64,000 nt of DNA from Spirosoma sp. KUDC1026 (GCF_013375035.1 NZ_CP056032.1:2760001-2824000); one strand, 5' to 3'. Counted from the stretch's first letter, positions 36,289-44,969 are shown. Translations and numbers: made by a program. The notes: generated by a model from the letters alone, not told the origin.

Positions 36289-36648
36289 ATGTCCAAAAAA
36301 CGAGTCATGATTATTGACGATGATACGAAAAATATCTTCGCGCTGAAGGCAACGCTTCGGTCGAAAGCATTTGACTGCGTGTCCTGCCTGAGTGCGCAGG
36401 AAGCGCTCGATATACTGCAGACCGATGAGGTCATTGATAGTATCCTGATTGATATGATGATGCCCGAAATGGACGGTTACGAAGCCATTCCGCGCATTAA
36501 GTCGCTCGAAAACCGGCGCAATACGCCCATCATTGCCGTTACTGCGCAGGCCATGGTTGGCGACCGGGAGAAGTGCCTGGCAGCCGGAGCAACCGATTAC
36601 ATCTCGAAGCCTATTGACGTGGACAGATTGTTGCAGGTGCTGTCCTAG
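36289..36648 (+). CDS. Single-domain response regulator
   Basis: A 119-residue receiver without output domain: acidic pocket IIDDD, phospho-acceptor Asp55 in ILIDMMMPEMDGYEA, conserved Thr in AVTAQAM and Lys in SKPID. Probably takes phosphate from the adjacent hybrid kinase or acts as a phosphate sink, as CheY-like proteins do. It is 50 bp after the hybrid kinase and 15 bp before cheR. Very similar in motifs to the third receiver of the kinase. Confidence 0.9.
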   Translation: MSKKRVMIIDDDTKNIFALKATLRSKAFDCVSCLSAQEALDILQTDEVIDSILIDMMMPEMDGYEAIPRIKSLENRRNTPIIAVTAQAMVGDREKCLAAGATDYISKPIDVDRLLQVLS

Positions 36649-36663
36649 TTTGACGAATTGATT

Positions 36664-37473
36664 ATGCTTGCCGAGGAGGATATTGACCTGCTGTTAACCG
36701 ACTTATTTGATATTTACGGGTACGATTTTACGCATTATACACGGGCGTCGCTGAAACGCCGGATCAACCGGCTCTGGCAGCTGGACAAGTTTCCCAGCTT
36801 TGCCGAACTGCGATACCGGGTACGTTCGGATGCCGATTACCTGAAACGATTCGTGGAGGAACTGACGGTGAACGTTACCGAGATGTTCCGCGATCCGCTC
36901 TTTTATAAAACTCTGCGAACAAACGTATTGCCGTCGCTGGCGGCCAAACCATTTATCCGGATCTGGCACGCGGGCTGCTCGACCGGCGAGGAGGTGTACT
37001 CAGTGGCGATCCTGCTGAAGGAAGCCGGACTACTGCACAAAACCCTCCTCTACGCCACCGACCTGAACACCGAGGTGCTGGAAAAAGCCCGGCTGGGAAT
37101 TTTTCAACTGGCGCACATGAAGCAGTACTCCGAGAACTACATTCTCTCCGGGGGGCGTAACGATTTCTCGAACTATTACACGGCGCAGTATGGCTACGTG
37201 AAATTCCCGGAAGAACTGTCGCAGCGGATGGTGTTCTCGACGCACAACCTGGTCTCGGATCGGTCATTCAATGAGTTCGATCTGATTCTGTGCCGGAACG
37301 TGCTGATTTACTTCGACAAAACGCTACAGGACCATGTCCTGCGGTTGTTCGATGAAAGTCTGGGACCGTTGGGTTATCTGGCATTAGGCGCCAAGGAAAC
37401 GCTGAAGTTCTCGTCGCTGCAATCGACGTACAAGCAAATTGACACCGAGAAAATATGGCGCAAACTGGTTTAA
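36664..37473 (+). CDS. cheR: CheR-type protein-glutamate methyltransferase
   Basis: SAM-dependent methyltransferase of the CheR family, 269 residues. The N-terminal all-helical domain is present (DLLLTDLFDIYGYDF and RASLKRRI), followed by the SAM-binding AGCSTGEEVYSVAILL and LILCRNVLIYFD. In chemotaxis CheR methylates glutamates on receptors, but no receptor, CheA or CheW is encoded here. The likely target is therefore another signalling protein, possibly the neighbouring kinase. ATG 36664 is preferred to the TTG two codons upstream. Its end overlaps cheB by 19 bp. Confidence 0.9.
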   Translation: MLAEEDIDLLLTDLFDIYGYDFTHYTRASLKRRINRLWQLDKFPSFAELRYRVRSDADYLKRFVEELTVNVTEMFRDPLFYKTLRTNVLPSLAAKPFIRIWHAGCSTGEEVYSVAILLKEAGLLHKTLLYATDLNTEVLEKARLGIFQLAHMKQYSENYILSGGRNDFSNYYTAQYGYVKFPEELSQRMVFSTHNLVSDRSFNEFDLILCRNVLIYFDKTLQDHVLRLFDESLGPLGYLALGAKETLKFSSLQSTYKQIDTEKIWRKLV

Positions 37474-38039
37474 GTAACCGGATTCGGGCCGTTGTTGTGG
37501 GAGGATCAACGGGAAGCATTGACGTTTTACTCAGGCTGTTACCAGCCCTGAAGCCCCCGCTGTCGTTTACCCTGATTATTGTTGTTCACCGGCGGAACAC
37601 GGCCGACTCGGCCCTGGCCGATCTCCTATCGGTCAAGACGAATATTCCGGTGAAAGAAGTGGATGACAAGGACGTGATCGAGCCCGGTATGATCTACCTC
37701 GCCCCGGCCGATTATCATTTGCTGATCGAGCAGGATGGTACGTTTTCGCTGGATGACTCCGAAAAAGTCAACTACAGCCGCCCCTCCATCGACGTTACGT
37801 TCGAGTCGGCTGCTGATGTGTACGGACGCACCCTGGTTGGGGTTATTCTGTCAGGAGCCAATGCCGATGGTACGGCTGGCCTGAACGTAATCAAAAAAGG
37901 CGGTGGTGTGCTTGTGGCGCAAAAACCCGAAACCGCCCAGATTGGCTTTATGCCCCAGCAGGCCATTCTGCATGCGGATATTGACCTGATTCTCGACGTC
38001 TATGAATTGATCGAGTTCGTGAATGGACTGAATACGTGA
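37455..38039 (+). CDS. cheB: CheB-type methylesterase without receiver domain
   Basis: CheB catalytic domain alone, 194 residues. The triad is seen as Ser18 in VGGSTGS, His45 in VVHRR and Asp138 in GANADG, with spacing close to that of E. coli CheB. The usual N-terminal receiver is missing, so its activity is not gated by its own phosphorylation; the single receiver two genes upstream could supply control. It removes methyl groups or deamidates glutamine on signalling proteins. Overlap with cheR suggests equal expression of the opposing enzymes. Confidence 0.9.
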   Translation: MAQTGLSNRIRAVVVGGSTGSIDVLLRLLPALKPPLSFTLIIVVHRRNTADSALADLLSVKTNIPVKEVDDKDVIEPGMIYLAPADYHLLIEQDGTFSLDDSEKVNYSRPSIDVTFESAADVYGRTLVGVILSGANADGTAGLNVIKKGGGVLVAQKPETAQIGFMPQQAILHADIDLILDVYELIEFVNGLNT

Positions 38040-38093
38040 GGGGTTTGACCAGGAGCATTGCCTAAGAATATCAACAAGATAGCTACACGAATC

Positions 38094-38123
38094 TTTGTCG
38101 ATTGACGTATTACGGTACTTTTG
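38094..38123 (+). promoter_or_regulatory. Complete Bacteroidota-type promoter
   Basis: TTTG at 38094-38097 and TACTTTTG at 38116-38123, an 18-bp spacer, matching both parts of the -33/-7 consensus of the phylum's main sigma factor. It lies 41 bases before the barrel-protein ATG at 38165 and separates that gene from the cheB operon. Confidence 0.65.
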
Positions 38124-38164
38124 CCCTGCTGTACTAGCACCACTCCACTTTTCAATCTTAACAA

Positions 38165-38764
38165 ATGAAAAAAATCTTCCTGACAACGGGCTTTTGTCTC
38201 GCGCTCTATTCATTCACGGCAGCCCAGGTAGTTACTTACAAAAACTCAATTCGTATCGGTGCTGATATTATGAGTAGGGGCGGCACCGATGACTTTGTCC
38301 CTGTTATCCGCTATGCCCGTCATCTGGCTAATGACCGGATCGTTCTGGCGGGTAGTCTTGGCTATCATAAAGACCAGAATATCCTGTATGCCTCTGACCT
38401 GGGATACAAAGTTTCCTTAGAAGCCAGACCCCGCCAACGCTTCATGTTCGACCTAACCGCTTCGTTTGACCTGATCCGCAGCCCTCGGCATGCGTTTCGG
38501 CTGGGCGGAGGTCCTTCGGTCTGGTTCCGTAAAAATGAGGTTGCTACGGGAACCACCCCGGTGTACTCGAATGGCGGAAGACTGATTGGGATAGATATAA
38601 CTAGAGATCGAACAGAAGAAATCAATCCTGGCTATAATCTGGCCGCGGAATATGAATACACATTTGGTAGTCGGGTTACGCTGGGAGTCCGGGCAACCAG
38701 GGTTGATATAAGCAAGATTGGCGTTAGTTCGGGCGCCGGTTTCAACATTGGCTATCGCTTTTAG
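38165..38764 (+). CDS. Outer-membrane beta-barrel protein, unknown function
   Basis: A 199-residue exported protein with signal peptide (MKKIFLTTGFCLALYSFTAAQ). The mature part alternates hydrophobic and polar residues in strands (IRIGADIM, IVLAGSLGYHK, LGYKVSLEARP, RFMFDLTASFDLI, FRLGGGPSVWF, YNLAAEYEYTF, VTLGVRATRV, GAGFNIGYRF) and ends in Phe, the usual BAM recognition residue. So a small outer-membrane barrel is likely. No family recognised. It has the best promoter in the window and ends before a palindromic repeat shared with the converging rhamnosidase gene. Confidence 0.65.
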   Translation: MKKIFLTTGFCLALYSFTAAQVVTYKNSIRIGADIMSRGGTDDFVPVIRYARHLANDRIVLAGSLGYHKDQNILYASDLGYKVSLEARPRQRFMFDLTASFDLIRSPRHAFRLGGGPSVWFRKNEVATGTTPVYSNGGRLIGIDITRDRTEEINPGYNLAAEYEYTFGSRVTLGVRATRVDISKIGVSSGAGFNIGYRF

Positions 38765-38792
38765 TTTTCTGAGGCAGATTAGGTTATTTTTC

Positions 38793-38878
38793 TGTCATCC
38801 CGACGAAAGGAGGGATCTTAATGTTTCCTAGCCATGAGTAAGGATGTTTTTAAGATCTCTCCTTTCGTCGAGATGACA
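38793..38878. repeat. 29-bp inverted repeat of dispersed-palindrome type
   Basis: Arms 38793-38821 and 38850-38878 match over 27 of 29 bp around a 28-base centre; the arm starts TGTCATCCCGACGAAAGG. Sequences starting TGTCATyCyGACGAAgG are a common dispersed intergenic palindrome in Bacteroidota genomes. It lies between converging genes and could serve as a terminator for both. Confidence 0.7.
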
Positions 38879-38925
38879 AAAGGTGCTAATAATCAAATGT
38901 TTGCGGTAGTTTGTCTTGGTGAAAC

Positions 38926-41900
38926 TCAATTGCGAATCCTAAACGAATATGTTCCTGAAACAAGTAGAATCTGGATCTGGCCGTTTTGCTGGCTAATCCC
39001 TTTCCACGAAGCAATTGGTTTGCCCGCTTCACTGATCTGGCTGGTGCTGTTGGCGGGTAAGTAAAGAGTCGCCGTGGTATTCGCCGGAATGGTCGTTTTA
39101 TAGGTCCAGTTGTTTCCTTCCCATGTCCATTCGCTGCTGATTCGGCCATATATTGACTCGTAGTAGCCTTTGGCAAACGTCATCTTGCGGGTCGGGTCGG
39201 GGCTGGGTTTCAGGACAATTTCGCTGAAACCCGCTTTTGACGGGTGACGCTGAATTCCCAGCGAGTGGTTGTACATCCAGCTCGCAACGGCCCCGAACGA
39301 ATAGTGGTTGAACGAGTTCATACTATTGTTCCCCCCAAACCCATTCTCGACCGTGTACGAATTCAGGCGCTCCCAGATTGAAGTCGCGCCGTTCACCACC
39401 GAGTAGAGCCAGGAGGGGTAATCGGTCTGCTGCAAAAGTCGGTAAGCATCCGTCGGATTTCCGTTTTCTGTCAGGGCATCCATGATCGAAGCGGTACCAA
39501 TGAAACCGGTCATCAGCGAATAAGCCGGCCGGTCAACACCGCCATCGTCTTTGTTTTTACGCTCCACTGATGTCTTCAGGTGCTGAATAACAAACGGTTT
39601 GTTTTCGTCATCGACTACGCCCAACGCCAGCGGGATTGCATAAGAGGCCTGCGTGTCAATCAGTTCCCCTTTGTCCGATTTCTGGGCGAGCTGCTGTTCA
39701 TTCGGTGGGCCCATGAAGCCCGTTTTCAGGCCGGACTTGATTGTTTTATGGCTTGTTTTATCGACGTAAAGATCGTTCCAGGTGGCTTTAATGTCGTCTT
39801 GCCGTTTCGCAAACTGAGCTGCCTCGTCGGGCTTTTCCAGGATCGTGGCGACTTTGTTCATGATGCCTAAATCGTAGGCAAAGTAAGCCATCCAGAACAG
39901 CGTATTGTCGTTCTTGTTACCTTCCGGACTCAGCCAATCGCCCAGCGGGCCTTCGTTCAGGATGCCAGTCGGTTTGTCAATTTTCGTTTCCAGAAACTGG
40001 ACATAGCGCTTCATGGCCTCGTAATGCTCCTTCAACAGCGCGACATCGCCGTATTGACGATACGTCTCCCAGGCCACAACAATACCGGCGCTGCCCCAGA
40101 GTGTACCACCAAACCCACCCCCCATGGGAGCCACATCGGTAAACCGACCGCTCTCTGCCTGTACGTCCCGCATAGCTAGCAGGTGCCGTCTGAGGAATAA
40201 GTCAGCGTTGGTCAAGTACGTAGCACTGCGTGAAAACACCGAAATATCTCCGCTCCAGCCCATGCGCTCGTTACGGGCTGGCGTATCGGTTGGAATGGAC
40301 AGGAAATTACTCCGCAACGACCACGTAATGTTTTGCCACAGTTTATTAACCAGCGGATTGGAGGTCTCGTACTGCGACGATAAGGCCGATATAGAACTGA
40401 TCACCAGCCCGTTCACATCCGCTACGGGAATAGCCCGATCCAGGCCGGTTATTTCCAGATACCGATACCCGTGAAAAGTAAACCGGGGTTGTATGGTTTC
40501 GTCACCTCCTTTCAGCATGTAGCTGTCCTGCGTAAGAGCGGCCCGGATATTTTCCATCATAACCATGCCCGTGTTGTCTTTATATTCCGCCAGGTTCGGG
40601 TACTTCACCTCGGCGTATCGCAGAGTAACGACCTGCCCTTTTTTGCCGTTTCTGATCTGAATTCTGGGGAAACCCACCATGTTCTGCCCCATATCGTAGA
40701 CAAAAACCTTCGGGCGGACTTCGGTGACGGCCAGGGCGGGCATGGTTCTGACCAGACTGGCGTTATCGCCCATCTGCCCAACGAGTTTAAATTCGTTATA
40801 ATCCATCGTTGCTTTCCGACCCATGAAATCGGTGAACGTCCCCTGATACGCCGTTCCTTCCAGGGGGACTTCCACTACAGGCTTCCACGCGGCATCGTTA
40901 TACGTAGCGGTTGCCCAGTTTTTAACCAGGGCGTCTTTCGTCGCATCATACACTTCGCCCTGGAAAAATGAGCCGTACCGAATGGGGCCATCGGTGAAAA
41001 TTTTCCAGGTGCCCGAGTCTGGATTGGACGTGACGATTTGCTCAGAACCATCCTGATACGTAATGACCAGTTTGCTCAACAGCGACTGCCGGTCGCCGAA
41101 GTAGTTCCAGTTTTCGCCACTATAAGTGATGTTACCACTCCACCAGCCTTCGCTCAGCCAGGCCCCCAATGCATTCTTCTGCCCCTGTTTCACCGCACCC
41201 GTGAGGTCGTAGGTTTGGTACATATGGTGTTTGTTGTACTGCGTCAGTCCCGGATTGAAGTAATCGTTACTCACCCGGTTGCCATTCAGGTACAGTTCAT
41301 AAATACCCCGCGCCGTTACGTACAACCGGGCTTTGGCAATGGGCTTGGCCTGCGTCGTGAACGTATTCCGAAGCATCGGGGCGGCATTCCGACTTGGATT
41401 GGCCGTGACCAAATCGCCACCCTTAACCACGTACTGACCATTGCTGACGGTTATATTCTGCGATTTATAAATGCCGGTATAGGGTTGATTGCTGAGGTTT
41501 TCTGAGAATAACGTATTGGAGGGGTACCGAAAATTCCGGATTTCCAGCTGCGAAAAATAAGCGGTTTGTTTGGCCGGAACCTTAAAGCCAATATCGGCTA
41601 CCATTGGAAAGCTGATGAAATTGTTCCCGCTGCCGATTGGATTTAGGTTGATGCCTCGGGCCGAAAAGGGAGACGCAGGCCCAGCGTTTTCTTCTTTAAG
41701 TTTATTCGCTTCCTGGTTCCCATCCACGAACAACTCAAACAGACCGAAATTACATTCGGCCAGAATCGTGTGCTTCGCGTATTTATTGGCGCTGCTGATT
41801 AAGGTTTGCGGTATATTGAGACTTTTGAAGGGTACGTCGGCCTTATCGTCCCTGCTATAGCCAGCCCGATACATATTCAGTTTTGCCAGTCCCTCCGGCG

Positions 41901-42546
41901 AGTCTGTTACGCCTGAAATATCCAGTTCGAAGGCGATGTAGCTTTGATTCGGGCCGTTTTGCACACCCATAATGTTCAGATCTTTGTTCATGAGCCGCTG
42001 GTCGTTGGCTCCGAATACAAAAGCTGCTTTGGTTGAGCGGCTTGCCTCATCGAGTTGAACGCCAAACCGGAGCTTGAACACCGATAGATAAGGCGAGTAA
42101 AAAACCAGATCGTTATCGCTCCCGCCAATCCATTTCGCGCCCGACCAGGCCGACATAGTAGGGTTCATTAACCCCGTTTCAAACCAGGAACTGTTAGCTG
42201 ACGACTGGCCCTGATTATTCCAGACCGTTACTTTCCAAGTGTAACGGGTTGTTGGCTGAAGCGCCCGACCCGCGTACTCGATGCCGTGGGAGAGGTTTGA
42301 ACTTACCTTTTTCGAATCCCATACGACCTGATTTTTGTCGTCCGTCACAACAATCTGCCAGGCCGTCTGGGCATAGCCGCGTTTGGTGTCGAGTGCCTTC
42401 ATCCGCCACGAGAAATGGGGCGTTGCCTGATCGATACCCAGTAGGGTTTGCTGGTAATCGACGGCCAGATTCTCGATAGATGTGTTAGCAAAACCCGTTC
42501 TGAAGAAGAATAGAACCAATAGAAATGACAGGAGTAGGGTTCTCAT
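38926..42546 (-). CDS. GH78 alpha-L-rhamnosidase, exported
   Basis: Large exported glycosidase (1206 residues) removing alpha-L-rhamnose from plant or bacterial polysaccharides and glycosides. Signal peptide MRTLLLSFLLVLFFFRTGFA, then N-terminal beta domains (WRMKALD..., ARLYVTARGIYELYLNGNRV), the catalytic (alpha/alpha)6 barrel with TDTPARNERMGWSGD near residue 740, and TSIWERLNS plus SFNHYSFGAVASWMY further on, followed by a C-terminal beta domain. The Glu in NERMGW and the Glu in SIWERL correspond to the acid/base positions of the family. The ATG at 42546 sits exactly at the signal peptide. No SusC/D pair is adjacent. Confidence 0.9.
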   Translation of the reverse strand: MRTLLLSFLLVLFFFRTGFANTSIENLAVDYQQTLLGIDQATPHFSWRMKALDTKRGYAQTAWQIVVTDDKNQVVWDSKKVSSNLSHGIEYAGRALQPTTRYTWKVTVWNNQGQSSANSSWFETGLMNPTMSAWSGAKWIGGSDNDLVFYSPYLSVFKLRFGVQLDEASRSTKAAFVFGANDQRLMNKDLNIMGVQNGPNQSYIAFELDISGVTDSPEGLAKLNMYRAGYSRDDKADVPFKSLNIPQTLISSANKYAKHTILAECNFGLFELFVDGNQEANKLKEENAGPASPFSARGINLNPIGSGNNFISFPMVADIGFKVPAKQTAYFSQLEIRNFRYPSNTLFSENLSNQPYTGIYKSQNITVSNGQYVVKGGDLVTANPSRNAAPMLRNTFTTQAKPIAKARLYVTARGIYELYLNGNRVSNDYFNPGLTQYNKHHMYQTYDLTGAVKQGQKNALGAWLSEGWWSGNITYSGENWNYFGDRQSLLSKLVITYQDGSEQIVTSNPDSGTWKIFTDGPIRYGSFFQGEVYDATKDALVKNWATATYNDAAWKPVVEVPLEGTAYQGTFTDFMGRKATMDYNEFKLVGQMGDNASLVRTMPALAVTEVRPKVFVYDMGQNMVGFPRIQIRNGKKGQVVTLRYAEVKYPNLAEYKDNTGMVMMENIRAALTQDSYMLKGGDETIQPRFTFHGYRYLEITGLDRAIPVADVNGLVISSISALSSQYETSNPLVNKLWQNITWSLRSNFLSIPTDTPARNERMGWSGDISVFSRSATYLTNADLFLRRHLLAMRDVQAESGRFTDVAPMGGGFGGTLWGSAGIVVAWETYRQYGDVALLKEHYEAMKRYVQFLETKIDKPTGILNEGPLGDWLSPEGNKNDNTLFWMAYFAYDLGIMNKVATILEKPDEAAQFAKRQDDIKATWNDLYVDKTSHKTIKSGLKTGFMGPPNEQQLAQKSDKGELIDTQASYAIPLALGVVDDENKPFVIQHLKTSVERKNKDDGGVDRPAYSLMTGFIGTASIMDALTENGNPTDAYRLLQQTDYPSWLYSVVNGATSIWERLNSYTVENGFGGNNSMNSFNHYSFGAVASWMYNHSLGIQRHPSKAGFSEIVLKPSPDPTRKMTFAKGYYESIYGRISSEWTWEGNNWTYKTTIPANTTATLYLPANSTSQISEAGKPIASWKGISQQNGQIQILLVSGTYSFRIRN

Positions 42547-42731
42547 GTTGTAAACAGGCAATCGTTGTAGGAATAGGTAATTGAGTGAAAAAATCTGGTA
42601 TGGTTGAAAACGCTGATCATTAAACTGGGAGAAGCCCAGCACTCGTGTCCACGAGGTTGTCCTAGTTGAATTTAGGTTAGGTGTGTAATTGGTAGGCTGT
42701 ATTAGTTGGTTGGGTTATCTTTTTGTTGTCT

Positions 42732-42931
42732 CCCCTCACCCAAAACTTAATCTTGTAGGATGTTGCTCTGACCACCCCTAGCCCCTCCTAAAACAGGAGG
42801 GGAATATGCAGAAGTGACCTTTTTTCCCCCTCCTAATTTTCTAGGAGGGGGCCGGGGGGTGGTAGCTAGCGGCAAAATAAGTCCGATTTATCACCCCGTG
42901 AAAACCCTACAAGATTAGGTTTTGGGAGGGG
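42732..42931. repeat. 200-bp nested palindromic element (MITE-like)
   Basis: Outer arms at 42732-42759 and 42906-42931 share CTAATCTTGTAGG-type and CCCAAAAC blocks in inverted order. Inside, ACCACCCC at 42771-42778 pairs with GGGGTGGT at 42855-42862, and two short hairpins follow: CCCCTCCT/AGGAGGGG (42782-42802) and CCCCCTCCTA/TAGGAGGGGG (42826-42851). It has no reading frame. Such nested C-rich palindromes behave as non-autonomous repeats; target-site duplications were not evident. Confidence 0.65.
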
Positions 42932-42981
42932 AGCAGTGGCCGACCGTCCCCAGCCAATACAGGTGACCCCACATCCATACC

Positions 42982-43012
42982 TTATCATTATATCAATCTG
43001 ATACAATGATAA
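42982..43012. promoter_or_regulatory. Operator-like inverted repeat upstream of the Nudix regulator
   Basis: TTATCATTATATCA (42982-42995) and TGATACAATGATAA (42999-43012) form a 14-bp inverted repeat with one mismatch and a 3-base centre. AT-rich with an odd centre, it looks like a binding site for a dimeric regulator, possibly that encoded at 43120 or one acting on the rhamnosidase. Confidence 0.45.
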
Positions 43013-43119
43013 ATACGAAACATGATTTGTCAATTAATTTATTAGATCATTTTAATAAAAAGCCAATGGAGAGGCTAATTGGACGTAATTAGATAGCTTC
43101 GCCCGATAATTTGCGTTGT

Positions 43120-43866
43120 ATGCTTCGTCAGAATGATCCCCGGGAAATAAGTCCCCAGGGGGACGGTTTATTGAAAGGAATCGCCGTTGACCCGGTTATT
43201 TTTGGCTTTCACGAGAACCAGCTGAAAGTGCTGATCATCGAGCATACCAATACGGGTCTGTATGCCCTGCCCGGTGGCTACATCCAGGAAGCTGAAGATC
43301 TGGACGAGGCTGCCAAACGGATTCTGACGATGCGGACGGGGCTGGGTGATGTGTATCTGGAGCAGTTTCACGTCTTTGGGAAGCACAATCGTACCGACCC
43401 TGAGGTTGTTAAAGAAATCCTACTTGGTCAGGGATTTACGCCATCCGAGGATCACTGGAGTCTAAAGCGGTTTATCTCGGTTGGGTATTATGCGCTGGTC
43501 GATTATACCAAAACCAAACTGACAACCGACCCCACAACGGGCGGCTGCGATTGGTATGACTTTGATAAAATTCCGCCGTTGATTTTCGACCATCGATTCA
43601 TCATCGAAAAAGCGCTGAACACGCTACGGGATAACCTTGACCAACGGTTAATCGGATTCAATCTCCTGCCTGCCATCTTCACGATGGGGGAGCTGCACAC
43701 ACTCTACGAGACTATTCTGGGCAAAAAGCTTTTGTCGCCTAACTTTCAGCGCAAGATGCTGGGACTGGGTATTCTGGAACGGATTGAGAAAAAGAAAACG
43801 GGAAAAGCCCACAAATCACCGTATCTGTATCGCTTCAAATCCGGCGGGCAACTGGAGCAGGATTGA
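43120..43866 (+). CDS. Nudix-domain transcriptional regulator (NrtR/AraR-like)
   Basis: A 248-residue protein with an N-terminal Nudix fold and a C-terminal winged helix (about residues 170-235). The Nudix stretch GLYALPGGYIQEAEDLDEAA is kept, but the catalytic RExxEE core is replaced by KRILTMRTGL, so hydrolysis is unlikely and the domain probably senses a ligand. Proteins of this form include NrtR and the Bacteroides arabinose regulator AraR. The LacI-type gene follows 44 bp downstream and probably shares the transcript. The ligand cannot be read from sequence; a sugar is likely from the neighbours. Start ATG 43120, not the TTG at 43111. Confidence 0.8.
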   Translation: MLRQNDPREISPQGDGLLKGIAVDPVIFGFHENQLKVLIIEHTNTGLYALPGGYIQEAEDLDEAAKRILTMRTGLGDVYLEQFHVFGKHNRTDPEVVKEILLGQGFTPSEDHWSLKRFISVGYYALVDYTKTKLTTDPTTGGCDWYDFDKIPPLIFDHRFIIEKALNTLRDNLDQRLIGFNLLPAIFTMGELHTLYETILGKKLLSPNFQRKMLGLGILERIEKKKTGKAHKSPYLYRFKSGGQLEQD

Positions 43867-43910
43867 TGCTCCAGCAGCTGATGCGTGTTACCTAACCGTT
43901 TTGGTAATTC

Positions 43911-44969
43911 ATGAAGAAAAAGGAACTACAGGGAGTGAAGGAGATTGCCCGGCGTGCGAACGTAGCGATTGCCACCGTTGACCGGGTGATTCATAACCGG
44001 GCTGGCGTTTCAGAAAAAACACGGGAGAAAATTAACAAAATTATTGCCGAGCTGAACTACCAGCCCAACCTGCTGGCCCGGCGACTGGCGTCGAGTAAAG
44101 TTATTTCGATCGCGGTTCTTATTCCGTCTGTCACCGGGGAGACTGATTTCTGGGAAGCTCCGCTCCAGGGTATTCAGCAGGCCGAAGCTGAGATTAGACA
44201 ATTCGGTATTACGGTTGACCTGTTTCTGTTTAATTTGAACGATCCTGCTTCGTTTGTTGACCAGGCCAACCGCATACTGGAATCAGCCGTTGACGGCATT
44301 GTTCTGGCTCCTTCATTCGTCGACGAAGCGCGCGAGTTTACCAATGCCTGTCAGAAAGCGAGTATCCCGTTTATCTTCATCGACGCCGACATTCCCGGTC
44401 AGCAAAGCCTGTCGTATATCGGGCCGCCCTTGTTTCAGAGCGGCTACCTGGCAGGAAAGCTGTGTACCTATCGATTGCGGGAAACCAGTAACGTACTGGT
44501 CGTGAACATCGCTACGTCGCTGGATAGCTTTACGTACAAAAAGATCGAGGAGGGGTTCAGGGCCTACTTCAGCGATCACAATCATACGTATCCTATTTTG
44601 AGGGCCGACATTCAGCAAACGGATTATGCGTCTATCGCTCACAACCTCCAGGAGTTGTTTGACAAACATGCTCACATTGACGCGGTATTCGTGAGTAACT
44701 CCCGGGTTTCTTCAGTCGCTCGGTTTCTGGAGGATCGGAAACTGCCCCACAAACCGATGCTGATTGGCTACGACTTCGTTCGGAATAATTTACGCTTCCT
44801 GGCCAGCGGCACTATCGATTTTCTGATCTGTCACCAGCCCAAAGACCAGGGGTACCGCAGTATCATGGCGTTGTACCAACACCTGGTCCTGGCAACGCCG
44901 GTTACCAAAGAACACTACATGCCCATCGATATTGTTACTCAGGAAAACCAGGCATTCTATCAGAATTAA
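43911..44969 (+). CDS. LacI-family transcriptional regulator
   Basis: A 352-residue regulator: N-terminal helix-turn-helix (VKEIARRANVAIATVDRVIHN, residues 8-28) with hinge helix NLLARRLASSK, then a periplasmic-binding-protein-like sugar domain (ISIAVLIPSVTGETDFW, VDGIVLAPS, IPFIFIDADIPG, DAVFVSNSRVSSVARFL, LIGYDFV). The nagA-nagB-transporter-GH20 genes lie directly downstream, so control of N-acetylglucosamine use is the best guess. A palindrome CGGGTACGTACCCG upstream of nagA has the central CG pair common in LacI operators. Confidence 0.87.
   Translation: MKKKELQGVKEIARRANVAIATVDRVIHNRAGVSEKTREKINKIIAELNYQPNLLARRLASSKVISIAVLIPSVTGETDFWEAPLQGIQQAEAEIRQFGITVDLFLFNLNDPASFVDQANRILESAVDGIVLAPSFVDEAREFTNACQKASIPFIFIDADIPGQQSLSYIGPPLFQSGYLAGKLCTYRLRETSNVLVVNIATSLDSFTYKKIEEGFRAYFSDHNHTYPILRADIQQTDYASIAHNLQELFDKHAHIDAVFVSNSRVSSVARFLEDRKLPHKPMLIGYDFVRNNLRFLASGTIDFLICHQPKDQGYRSIMALYQHLVLATPVTKEHYMPIDIVTQENQAFYQN

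Larger units (their letters stand above)
42547..43119. other. Repeat-rich intergenic region between divergent genes
   Basis: A 573-bp gap without a coding region. It holds a 200-bp nested palindromic element (42732-42931) and a 14-bp operator-like inverted repeat (42982-43012). The rhamnosidase promoter must lie in 42547-42731 and the Nudix-regulator promoter in 42932-43119; no exact TAnnTTTG core was found in either part (nearest is GATAATTTGCG at about 43099-43109). Confidence 0.5.

Noticed and set aside
42732..42931. Palindromic region as an insertion sequence
   Set aside because: No transposase frame inside or next to it and no clear target duplication; treated as a repeat element only.
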